NCBI GenBank assembly: GCA_035552275.1
Contig: DASZLR010000105.1
Span: 1-7,406 of the forward strand
From: DASVLX01 sp035552275
GTDB lineage: Bacteria > Actinomycetota > Actinomycetes > Mycobacteriales > Pseudonocardiaceae
Direction of reading: 5' to 3'
DNA length: 7,406 nt
The notes below the pieces were generated by a model. The model was not told where the DNA came from. It made no database searches and worked only from the letters and a program-made list of their open reading frames with translations. Position 1 is the first letter of the stretch. Each line of letters begins with the position of its first letter. Below are positions 1-5,779 of the stretch, one piece after another. The translations under genes and the position numbers were made by a program.

Positions 1-690
1 GATCGCACTCGCGATGTCGTCGCACGTCCGCGAGAGCGCGGTGAGGATCGCGCTGTCGCTGGCCCCGCCGATCTTGTCCCAGAACTCGCTGAGCGCGTCC
101 AGATCAGGCGACGAGTTGTTGGAGAACAGGAACTCCAAGCCGTTGTGCAGATCGCTGGTGATGTTCTCGATCGCGTCCCGAGTACCGTGGAACGCGGTGA
201 CAAGTTCCTGCAGCGCGTCCAGTCGCGGCAGCGGAACATGATCCGACAGCCATGGCGGCAGGTCGAACTGCGGATTGCCCACCAGCGAAGGCGCGTTCAC
301 CCGACTGGGTAACACCAGGCCCGGATTGACCGGCTGCCATGGCACCGGCGTGCCGCCGCCGGGCACGGCGCTCGCGTCCGCCATCCAGTGATTGCGGGCC
401 GACCAGTCGATGCCGTTGGCGATGTCGCCCAGCAGATTCTGCGCCCGATACACACCGGTGATCCACTGCTGCATCGCCGCCTGATACGACTGGTCGAACT
501 GCTTCGCCGACGTGTCGACACCAGCGACCCCGGTCAGTCCGCCCAACTGTTGCAGCAGCCCGGTCTGGGTCTGGAACAACTCCTCCGAGGCGGACACGAA
601 TCGGGTGGCCACGTCGTGAAAATCCTCGGGTGTGATCTTGATCCCAATCGGCGGCCCGCCATCGGGGCCGCGCAGCACCGACACGCTCAC
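1..690 (-). CDS. WXG100-like T7SS-associated protein, N-terminal 230 residues (3' end beyond window)
   Basis: This reading frame is open from a GTG at 690 to the left edge, with no stop, so the gene is partial and its C-terminus is not visible. Residues ~18-105 look like the helical WXG100-like domain of large actinobacterial type VII-secreted proteins. A first helix covers ~20-48. It is followed by a turn matching the family pattern (G-x-A-G-x-D around 54-59, then F65 and Y69) and a long second helix ending near the NHWMAD stretch at 100-105. A proline-rich linker (~110-155) leads into another predicted helical region (158-230, many Asp/Leu). No signal peptide is seen, as expected for T7SS clients. 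The start codon overlaps the stop of the upstream WXG100 gene (GTGA), implying translational coupling and probably a heterodimer. Such N-termini often carry a C-terminal enzyme or toxin domain, but that part is outside the window and no activity can be assigned. Confidence 0.78.
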   Translation of the reverse strand, partial: MSVSVLRGPDGGPPIGIKITPEDFHDVATRFVSASEELFQTQTGLLQQLGGLTGVAGVDTSAKQFDQSYQAAMQQWITGVYRAQNLLGDIANGIDWSARNHWMADASAVPGGGTPVPWQPVNPGLVLPSRVNAPSLVGNPQFDLPPWLSDHVPLPRLDALQELVTAFHGTRDAIENITSDLHNGLEFLFSNNSSPDLDALSEFWDKIGGASDSAILTALSRTCDDIASAI

Positions 691-977
691 CGCCGCCAGA
701 TGGCCGTGGACCGGCCCAGCACGGTGGCATGGTTCGTATACGCGGTCGCGACCAACTCGTGCAGGAACACCAGACGCGAGCGGAGATCAGCGGTCGCGGA
801 CGTCCACTCGGCGACCGTGCGCTGGAAACCCTCGGACGCCGCGCCGACCCACAGCTCGGATAACCGCCGCACCTGCGCGTCCAGGTCGTCCAACACGGTC
901 TCGATCTCATCGATCTGTCGCCGGATCGCCGCCATCAGATCCTCAAGCGACGGGAAATGCACCACCAGTTGCGGCAT
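687..977 (-). CDS. WXG100 family protein (ESAT-6/CFP-10-like), 96 aa
   Basis: The length is typical of the WXG100 family (~100 residues). The predicted helix-turn-helix has its turn at W43-V44-G45, inside a stretch ending A46-A47-x-x-G50-F51 as in ESAT-6-like proteins. Helix 1 (~10-40) is rich in Ile/Leu/Glu/Asp and helix 2 runs ~47-88. Proteins of this kind form helical hairpin dimers exported by ESX/type VII systems. The C-terminal YxxxD/E export signal is not obvious: Y80 is followed four residues later by Ala84. The partner may supply the signal. The start is well fixed, because an in-frame TGA lies seven codons upstream of the ATG at 977 with no other start between. There is no clear Shine-Dalgarno. 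It overlaps the next gene by 4 bases and lies 54 bases downstream of the RAM-domain gene on the same strand. No T7SS machinery genes are in the window. Confidence 0.85.
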   Translation of the reverse strand: MPQLVVHFPSLEDLMAAIRRQIDEIETVLDDLDAQVRRLSELWVGAASEGFQRTVAEWTSATADLRSRLVFLHELVATAYTNHATVLGRSTAIWRR

Positions 978-1031
978 TCGGCCAGGGTGGCACGGTCAGC
1001 GACGGCCAGGCAACAACCGGTGGCCGCGCGC

Positions 1032-1313
1032 TCAAGTCTCCAGGCCGATATCGAAAGTCGACTCGGTGTCGGCGCGCGAGTAGGAACGGAAGGCGATATG
1101 CGTGTCGGTGTTGATCACGCCGGGCACTTTGCTGATCTTGCCCGGCACCAGCTCGGCCAGTTCCTCGTGCGCGAGCACTTTCGCGACGGCGATCAGGTCC
1201 ACGTCGCCGGCGCAGGAGTAGACCTCGCTCACCCCGTCGATGTCGGCGATCGCCTGCGCCACTTCGGGCAGGCTGTCGGCCTCGGCCTGGATCAGCACGA
1301 TCGCGGTAATCAC
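1032..1313 (-). CDS. Stand-alone Lrp/AsnC ligand-binding (RAM) domain protein, 93 aa
   Basis: The whole protein corresponds to the C-terminal effector-binding domain of Lrp/AsnC regulators, an alpha-beta fold that assembles into dimers and octamers and binds amino acids or similar small molecules. Hallmarks are the AGDVDL stretch at 35-40 leading into a beta strand (IAVAKV) and the VPGVxxTxTxIAF strand at 63-75. No helix-turn-helix is present, so direct DNA binding is unlikely. It may bind a ligand or modulate a full-length Lrp-type partner. The start is GTG at 1313, only 9 bases after the stop of the exonuclease gene, so co-transcription is likely. There is no good Shine-Dalgarno, but a TAGGCT hexamer (minus strand, plus positions 1320-1325, including the exonuclease stop codon) ends 6 bases before the GTG, so an additional leaderless start is possible. 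RAM-only proteins are common in actinobacteria, and the effector here cannot be told from sequence. Confidence 0.88.
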   Translation of the reverse strand: MITAIVLIQAEADSLPEVAQAIADIDGVSEVYSCAGDVDLIAVAKVLAHEELAELVPGKISKVPGVINTDTHIAFRSYSRADTESTFDIGLET

Positions 1314-1322
1314 GTGCGGAGC

Positions 1323-3032
1323 CTATGCGATGTCCGGCATTCGGGCAGCCGCCGCGCGGTCCGCCCACTCCCGCCAGCGCGCCGCCGAACCGACGGGCTC
1401 AGCCCACGGCGCGCTGGTTCGCACCAGCCGGATGCCGGGCTGTGTCAGCCATCGGCTCAGCAACGCGGTTTCCTCGACCGGCGCTCCGCACAACGGGTCT
1501 GGCCCGGGTGTCACCGTCTCCGCGCTCGCCACCAGCGCGTCCACCACCGGCATCGGCCGGGTTCCGCGCCGGGCCACGCCGGCCGACGCGAGCCGGCCGT
1601 GCCGGATCACCGCGAACTCCCAGCCGCCCTGCTGATCCGGGCGGGCGGCGATCAACTCGGTAATGGCGGCCAGGGTCGTCAGCCGCTGGCCCCGGTCGAG
1701 CGCGCGGACCAGCGCCACCAGCCGGTCCCGGCGATCACCGGCCGCCTGGAATCGATGTTGCTCGGCCAAGCCGTCCAGCGAGTTTGCCAACCGATGCAAC
1801 GGTTCGACGCTGCCGCCGGCGATCAGCGCCCGCAGCTCAGTGACCGCCGGCTCGTATTCGGCCGGCGACTGGCGTCCCGCACACGGCGCGGCGCAGCGCC
1901 CCAACTCGGCCAGCGCGCAGGGCTGCCCGCGCGGGTTCCGGGCCGCGATCCTGATCGTGCACGGCCGAATCGGCACGGCGTCCTGCACGGCCTCGACGGC
2001 CCGCAGCGCCGACGCGCGTGACCGGAACGGCCCCAGCGCACCGGCTTTCGCCGTGCGCACCACCGAAAGCCGGGGAAACGGCTCGTCGGTCAGGGTCGCC
2101 CACCAGGCCGCGTGCGGATTGCGCGACCGCCGGTTGTACGCCGGCCGGTGCGCCACCAGCAGCCGCAGTTCGCGCACCTCGGCTTCCAGCGCGTGCGCGC
2201 AGGTGACCGCGTCCACCCGCTCCGCGAGCGCGACCATCTCGCGCAGCCGCGATCTGGTCTCGCTGGCTGTGAAGTACTGCCGCACCCGCCGCCGCAGATT
2301 CGACGCGGTCCCGACGTACAGCACCTCATCGGAGGGCCCGCGAAACAGGTAGACCCCTGGCTCGTCCGGCAGATGCGCGGCCATCCCGCGCTTGCGCCGC
2401 TGGGTCGGCGTGACTTCCGGCAGGTAGTCGAGCAGCTCTTCCAGCGACTGCACGCCGACCGGACCGACCCGTTCCAGCAGCGCGTGCAGCACGTCAACGG
2501 TGGCCTTGGCGTCGGCCAGCGCGCGGTGGTTGGGCTGGGTGCGGGCGCCGAACAGCGCAGCCAGCGCGGACAACCGGCAACTGCGCGTCTCCTGCCGGGA
2601 CAGCACTCGGCGGGCCAGCTTCACCGTGCACACGATCGGGGGACGCGGCCACGGATAGCCGTGCCGCTGGCAGGCGGCGCGGATGAAGCCGACGTCGAAC
2701 GGGGCGTTGTGCGCGACGAGCACCGCGCCGGCCGCGAACTCCAGGAATGCCGGCAGCACAACATCAAAGGTCGGTGCGCCGGAGACCATGAAATCGGTGA
2801 TCCCGGTGAGCGACACGATCTGTGGCGGAATGCCGCGCCCCGGGTCGACCAGGGTCGCGAACTCCCCGAGCACCTCGCCGCCGCGCACCTTCACCGCGCC
2901 GATCTCGGTGATTCCGTCCGAATCGGACCGGGTGCCGGTGGTTTCCAGATCGAACACCACGAAGGTGGTGGTGCGCAGCGGCGTGCCCAACTCGTCAAAG
3001 GACAGTTGCGGGTCGTCGGCGATCATGGTCAT
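1323..3032 (-). CDS. DEDDh 3'-5' exonuclease fused to a UvrC-like GIY-YIG nuclease region, 569 aa (Rv2191-like)
   Basis: The domains run in order. Residues ~22-190 form a DnaQ/epsilon-like DEDDh exonuclease: ExoI FDLETTG with D28 and E30, ExoII NAPFD with D113, ExoIII with H169 and D174. Residues ~220-300 form a GIY-YIG domain (G226-V227-Y228, Y239-V240-G241, an Arg-rich segment at 248-251, and acidic residues E283/E287 in a UvrC-like helix). At 358-384 is a cysteine quartet C358-x13-C372-x7-C380-x3-C384, the layout of the UvrC iron-sulphur ligands. A UVR-like helical segment covers ~392-445. Residues ~450-569 are unassigned. The UvrC C-terminal RNase H-like nuclease and HhH repeats are absent, so any incision would be one-sided, as in Cho. 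A DNA-repair or DNA-processing role is inferred. The frame is open further upstream, to 3215, but that would overlap the divergent gene and encode unconserved-looking sequence. ATG 3032 is chosen because the family-like SFDELGTPL follows soon after and a TACGGT hexamer ends 8 bases upstream. ATG 3026 is an alternative. Confidence 0.9.
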   Translation of the reverse strand: MTMIADDPQLSFDELGTPLRTTTFVVFDLETTGTRSDSDGITEIGAVKVRGGEVLGEFATLVDPGRGIPPQIVSLTGITDFMVSGAPTFDVVLPAFLEFAAGAVLVAHNAPFDVGFIRAACQRHGYPWPRPPIVCTVKLARRVLSRQETRSCRLSALAALFGARTQPNHRALADAKATVDVLHALLERVGPVGVQSLEELLDYLPEVTPTQRRKRGMAAHLPDEPGVYLFRGPSDEVLYVGTASNLRRRVRQYFTASETRSRLREMVALAERVDAVTCAHALEAEVRELRLLVAHRPAYNRRSRNPHAAWWATLTDEPFPRLSVVRTAKAGALGPFRSRASALRAVEAVQDAVPIRPCTIRIAARNPRGQPCALAELGRCAAPCAGRQSPAEYEPAVTELRALIAGGSVEPLHRLANSLDGLAEQHRFQAAGDRRDRLVALVRALDRGQRLTTLAAITELIAARPDQQGGWEFAVIRHGRLASAGVARRGTRPMPVVDALVASAETVTPGPDPLCGAPVEETALLSRWLTQPGIRLVRTSAPWAEPVGSAARWREWADRAAAARMPDIA

Positions 3033-3040
3033 CGCCGGGG

Positions 3041-3046
3041 ACCGTA
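3041..3046 (-). promoter_or_regulatory. Candidate -10 (TACGGT) for the exonuclease fusion, leaderless arrangement
   Basis: On the minus strand TACGGT fits the actinobacterial TANNNT -10 pattern and ends 8 bases before the ATG at 3032. Transcription would then begin at or within a base or two of the start codon. No recognisable -35 or Shine-Dalgarno is present. This is inferred from spacing only. Confidence 0.35.
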
Positions 3047-3127
3047 CGACGGACCACCGACAATCATCTCGAAGCCCAGAGTCAGGCGCCGACAGCCCGT
3101 CGTGACCGAATCTATAGCCACAACCCT

Positions 3128-3139
3128 TAACCTGGAGGG
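3128..3139 (+). promoter_or_regulatory. Start region of the NYN gene: TAACCT hexamer followed directly by GGAGGG
   Basis: TAACCT (3128-3133) fits TANNNT and ends 6 bases before the ATG at 3140, the spacing of a leaderless promoter. GGAGGG (3134-3139) is a strong Shine-Dalgarno match but abuts the first ATG. It would serve the second ATG (3143) better, with a 4-base spacer. The two signals therefore suggest different modes of initiation at two adjacent Met codons, and sequence alone does not decide between them. A second AT-rich spot (CTATAG, around 3112-3117) could be a -10 for a leadered transcript, but it lacks a good -35. Confidence 0.4.
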
Positions 3140-4573
3140 ATGATGTCGTCGGAGCACGACCCGCAGCGCGAGCCGGACCAGTCCGGTCCTGCCGGCATGT
3201 CCGACGATCCGACACCCGACGTCCCAGCTGATGCGGCCGCCGACGCCCAGGCCGATGATGCGTCGGCGCCCGAGCCGGTCGAGGAACCGCCGATCGACTG
3301 GGATCGGCTGCCCGAACTCGTGCGCGGCCGGCTGGCCGAACTCGCCGCCGAAGCGGTCGGCGGCATCGCCGCTGTCGACGTTCCGCCGCAGGTGCGCCCG
3401 GTGGCCCGGTTCGCGGTGGCCAAACGAGCCCGCCTGGGCGCTGGACCGCTGATCGCCGGCCTGCGTGGCAACGCCGGTTTCCGGGCCGCCGTGGTGAAGT
3501 GGGCGCAGGAGCACCGGCCGACCCGGCTGGACGTCACCGCAGCCGATCCCGCCGCCGCTGCCGCCGCCGCGCTGGTGCTCGGTGAGGACTCGGCCGTGCA
3601 CTACGTCGAGCTGGTCGCCCGCCGGGCCGGCGACGCGGCGCTGCGCACCGAGCGGGACACCGCCGTCGCCAAGGCCGAGCGGTTGCAGGCCGAGCTGGAC
3701 CGGGTGCGCGCGGATTTGGGCCGCGCCGGCGGCGATGCCGCCCGGGACGCCGAGGAACGCGAAGCCGAGCTGGAAAAGCTGCGCAAACGGCTGCGCGATC
3801 AGGGCGTCAAGGTGCGCCAGGCCAAGGACGAGATGGACGCGGCGCGGGCGGAAGTCGAGCACCTGCACACCAAGATCGAGCTGGAACGGAAGGCGCTGAT
3901 CGCCGACCGGGACCGCGAGCGGGAACGGGCTGACGCCCAGCGAGTGCGCGCCCGTCGCGCCGAGGAAGACGCCCGGCTGGCCCGGCACGCCGCTCGGGAG
4001 GCCCGCGCCGCCGACGAGGTTCGGCTGGCGTTGCTGGTGGACACTTTGGACGGTGCGGTCACCGGGTTGCGCCGTGAGTTGGCGTTGGGCGGCACTGGTC
4101 CGCGGCCGGCGGACATGGTGCGCGGCGCGAGTCCGGCGCAGGGCACCGTCGGCCGGGTGGACGATCCGGCCGCGCTGGACCGGCTGCTCGCGCTGCCGGC
4201 CGTGCACCTGATCGTGGACGGCTACAACGTCACCAAGACCGGTTATCCCGAGCTGCCGCTGGCCGACCAGCGCGACCGGCTGAACTACCAACTCGCCGCG
4301 CTCGCCGCGCGCACCGGTGCGGAGGTCACCGTCGTGTACGACGGGGCCGGGGTGATCGCGGTGCCCTCGGCCTCGCTGCGCGGGGTTCGGGTGCTGTTCT
4401 CCGATCCCGGCGTGCTGGCCGACGACGTGATCCGGGCGCTGGTGACCGAGGAACCCGAGGGCCGGCCGGTGGTGGTGGTCACCTCCGACCGCGCGGTGGT
4501 CGACTCGGTCCGCCGCCGGGGTGCGCACCCGGTGCCCTCGGCGGTGCTGCTGGCCCGACTGGGCCGCGTCTGA
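3140..4573 (+). CDS. Coiled-coil protein with C-terminal NYN (YacP/Rae1-like) RNase domain, 477 aa
   Basis: An acidic, Ala/Pro/Asp-rich disordered N-terminus (1-50) precedes a helical region (~52-160) holding an alanine run near 138-144. A long, highly charged coiled coil covers ~165-315. The NYN domain occupies ~352-477: strand HLIVDGYNVTK with D360 and N363, R378 in the following helix, VVYDG with D401, a DPGVLADDVI acidic stretch (D428/D429), and VVTSDRAV with S449/D450. This PIN-like fold is a metal-dependent RNase. B. subtilis YacP (Rae1), of the same domain family, cleaves mRNA in the ribosomal A site. An endoribonuclease role is inferred for this protein, and the coiled coil probably mediates oligomerisation or docking. 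It is divergent from the exonuclease fusion, and the next gene starts 41 bases downstream. Start at 3140 or 3143 (see the start-region entry). ATG 3197 is possible but has no Shine-Dalgarno. The target is unknown. Confidence 0.88.
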   Translation: MMSSEHDPQREPDQSGPAGMSDDPTPDVPADAAADAQADDASAPEPVEEPPIDWDRLPELVRGRLAELAAEAVGGIAAVDVPPQVRPVARFAVAKRARLGAGPLIAGLRGNAGFRAAVVKWAQEHRPTRLDVTAADPAAAAAAALVLGEDSAVHYVELVARRAGDAALRTERDTAVAKAERLQAELDRVRADLGRAGGDAARDAEEREAELEKLRKRLRDQGVKVRQAKDEMDAARAEVEHLHTKIELERKALIADRDRERERADAQRVRARRAEEDARLARHAAREARAADEVRLALLVDTLDGAVTGLRRELALGGTGPRPADMVRGASPAQGTVGRVDDPAALDRLLALPAVHLIVDGYNVTKTGYPELPLADQRDRLNYQLAALAARTGAEVTVVYDGAGVIAVPSASLRGVRVLFSDPGVLADDVIRALVTEEPEGRPVVVVTSDRAVVDSVRRRGAHPVPSAVLLARLGRV

Positions 4574-4601
4574 TCCACAGCAGGATGTCGGTGGGTCGTT
4601 T

Positions 4602-4607
4602 TACGGT
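4602..4607 (+). promoter_or_regulatory. Candidate -10 (TACGGT) for the cysteine-rich small protein, leaderless arrangement
   Basis: TACGGT fits TANNNT and ends 7 bases before the GTG at 4615, so the transcript could begin on the start codon itself. It is the same hexamer as in front of the exonuclease fusion. No clear -35 is seen 16-18 bases upstream. It would give the small protein, pirin and acetyltransferase genes their own promoter, separate from the NYN gene 41 bases upstream. Confidence 0.4.
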
Positions 4608-4614
4608 CTGCCGC

Positions 4615-4803
4615 GTGACGACGATCGACTGCGACGACTGCCCGATTCGCGGCGCGGGCTGCGCCGACTGCGTGGTGACCGTGTTGTTCGGCGGCCCACC
4701 GGAAACCAACGTCGAACCGCCCCGCCGGTTGCGGCTGGTCCCACCGTCCCAGGACGGCACGTCGGTGGACGACCGACCGGCGATCATGGGATTCGGGCTG
4801 TAG
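4615..4803 (+). CDS. Small four-cysteine protein (CxxC-x6-CxxC), 62 aa, function unknown
   Basis: The N-terminal 20 residues carry C6-x2-C9-P-x5-C16-x2-C19, a compact arrangement able to bind zinc or an iron-sulphur cluster. This is followed by a hydrophobic strand (VVTVLFG). The rest (25-62) is Pro/Arg/Asp-rich and probably flexible. No named family can be assigned with certainty, but the arrangement has the look of a conserved actinobacterial small protein rather than chance coding. GTG at 4615 is preferred over ATG at 4585. The longer form adds ten residues that lack family character, and its Shine-Dalgarno-like AGG directly abuts the ATG, while the GTG sits 7 bases after a TACGGT hexamer. 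The stop is 10 bases before the pirin start, so co-expression with pirin, itself a metal protein, is likely. Roles as a metal chaperone, redox sensor or transcription-factor accessory are all open. Confidence 0.72.
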   Translation: MTTIDCDDCPIRGAGCADCVVTVLFGGPPETNVEPPRRLRLVPPSQDGTSVDDRPAIMGFGL

Positions 4804-4813
4804 ACACGGACTT

Positions 4814-5779
4814 ATGAGCAATCTGGATCGACAGCCCGATCTGGCGGTGTGCGGCGGCCGCGCCGGGATCACCGCCGCGCCGGTCCGTGAGCTGCTGAAT
4901 GGCCGCCGGGTGCCGCTGGGGGAGAGCACCGAGGTGCGCCGGCTGCTGCCGACCCTGGGCCGGCGGATGGTCGGCGCGTGGTGTTTCGCCGACCACTACG
5001 GCCCGGACAACATCGCCACCGCGCCCGGCATGCGGGTGCCACCGCATCCGCACACCGGTCTGCAGACGGTGAGCTGGCTGCTCGACGGTGAGGTGTTGCA
5101 CCGCGACAGCCTGGGCAGCGAACAGTTGTTGCGCCCCGGACAGCTCGGCCTGATGACCGCCGGCCGGGCGATCTCGCACGCCGAGCAGACGCCGCCGGAG
5201 CATTCCCGGGTGCTGCACGGCGCCCAACTGTGGGTCGCCCTGCCGGATGCGTCGCGATTCGCCGAGCCGGCTTGGGAATTCCACGCCGATCTGCCGGCGT
5301 GGACCGATCGCGGCGCGGTCGGCACGGTGATCCTGGGCGAGTTCGACGGCGTCGCGTCACCGGGCGCCACTCACTCGCCGTTGGTCGGTGTCGATCTCGC
5401 CTTGGCCGCTGGGACGGACATCGAACTGTCGGTGGAACCGGATTTCGAGTACGCGGTGTTCGTCGCCGACGGCGCCGTGGAGATCGAGGAACTGCCGATC
5501 GAACCCGGCCCGCTGCTGTATCTGGGCTGCGGGCGGTCCAGCCTGCGGGTGCGCGCCGCGCTGGACAGCCGGGTGCTGCTGCTCGGCGGCGAGCCGTTCG
5601 CCGAGAAGATCGTCATGTGGTGGAATTTCGTCGCCCGCACCGGTGCGGAGATCGCGGCGGTGCGCGAGGAATGGATGACCGGCGAGACGTTCGGCACAGT
5701 GCGCGGCTATCCCGGTGATCCGCTGCCCGCGCCGCCGCTGCCGGCGACACCGCTGCGGCCGAGGGGACGGGAACGGTAG
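4814..5779 (+). CDS. Pirin family bicupin protein, 321 aa
   Basis: The N-terminal cupin carries the pirin metal site: H78 and H80 in PPHPHTG, then H122 and E124 in SHAEQTP. These correspond to the two-His, His, Glu iron ligands of human pirin. The hallmark LLDGEVLHRDSLG and LGLMTAGRAISHAEQTP segments are intact. The C-terminal cupin (~185-290) ends with the usual GGEPFAEKIVMWWNFV region, and a Pro/Arg-rich tail follows. Bacterial pirins are iron-dependent and variously described as quercetin dioxygenases, redox sensors or metabolic enzyme modulators, so the substrate is not predictable here. The protein is cytoplasmic, with no signal peptide. A start at ATG 4814 has only a weak GGA three bases upstream, which suggests coupling to the preceding small gene (10-base gap). 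Its TAG stop shares one base with the GTG of the next gene, so it is probably translated together with the acetyltransferase. Confidence 0.93.
   Translation: MSNLDRQPDLAVCGGRAGITAAPVRELLNGRRVPLGESTEVRRLLPTLGRRMVGAWCFADHYGPDNIATAPGMRVPPHPHTGLQTVSWLLDGEVLHRDSLGSEQLLRPGQLGLMTAGRAISHAEQTPPEHSRVLHGAQLWVALPDASRFAEPAWEFHADLPAWTDRGAVGTVILGEFDGVASPGATHSPLVGVDLALAAGTDIELSVEPDFEYAVFVADGAVEIEELPIEPGPLLYLGCGRSSLRVRAALDSRVLLLGGEPFAEKIVMWWNFVARTGAEIAAVREEWMTGETFGTVRGYPGDPLPAPPLPATPLRPRGRER

Noticed and set aside
978..1031. GGCCA...TGGCC inverted repeat between the RAM and WXG100 genes as a terminator
   Set aside because: The stem is 5 bases with a 12-base loop and no T-tract follows on the minus strand, so an intrinsic terminator is not supported.
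388..2352. Several plus-strand open frames of 110-354 codons opposite the left-hand genes
   Set aside because: All lie antisense to genes with recognisable domains and are explained by GC-rich codon bias. None shows a plausible start signal or motif.
3033..3215. N-terminal extension of the exonuclease fusion to a start at 3215
   Set aside because: It would overlap the divergent NYN gene and its Shine-Dalgarno, and the 61 extra residues look non-coding. The family-like sequence begins just after ATG 3032.
3029..4528. Long minus-strand open frame of 499 codons opposite the NYN gene
   Set aside because: It is antisense to a gene with clear domain motifs. Its His/Gly/Arg/Gln-rich composition is typical of a GC-rich shadow frame and shows no family signature.
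4585..4614. ATG at 4585 as the start of the cysteine-rich protein
   Set aside because: The only Shine-Dalgarno-like bases (AGG) abut the ATG and the ten added residues show no relation to the motif-bearing core. GTG 4615 is preferred, though the longer form is not excluded.
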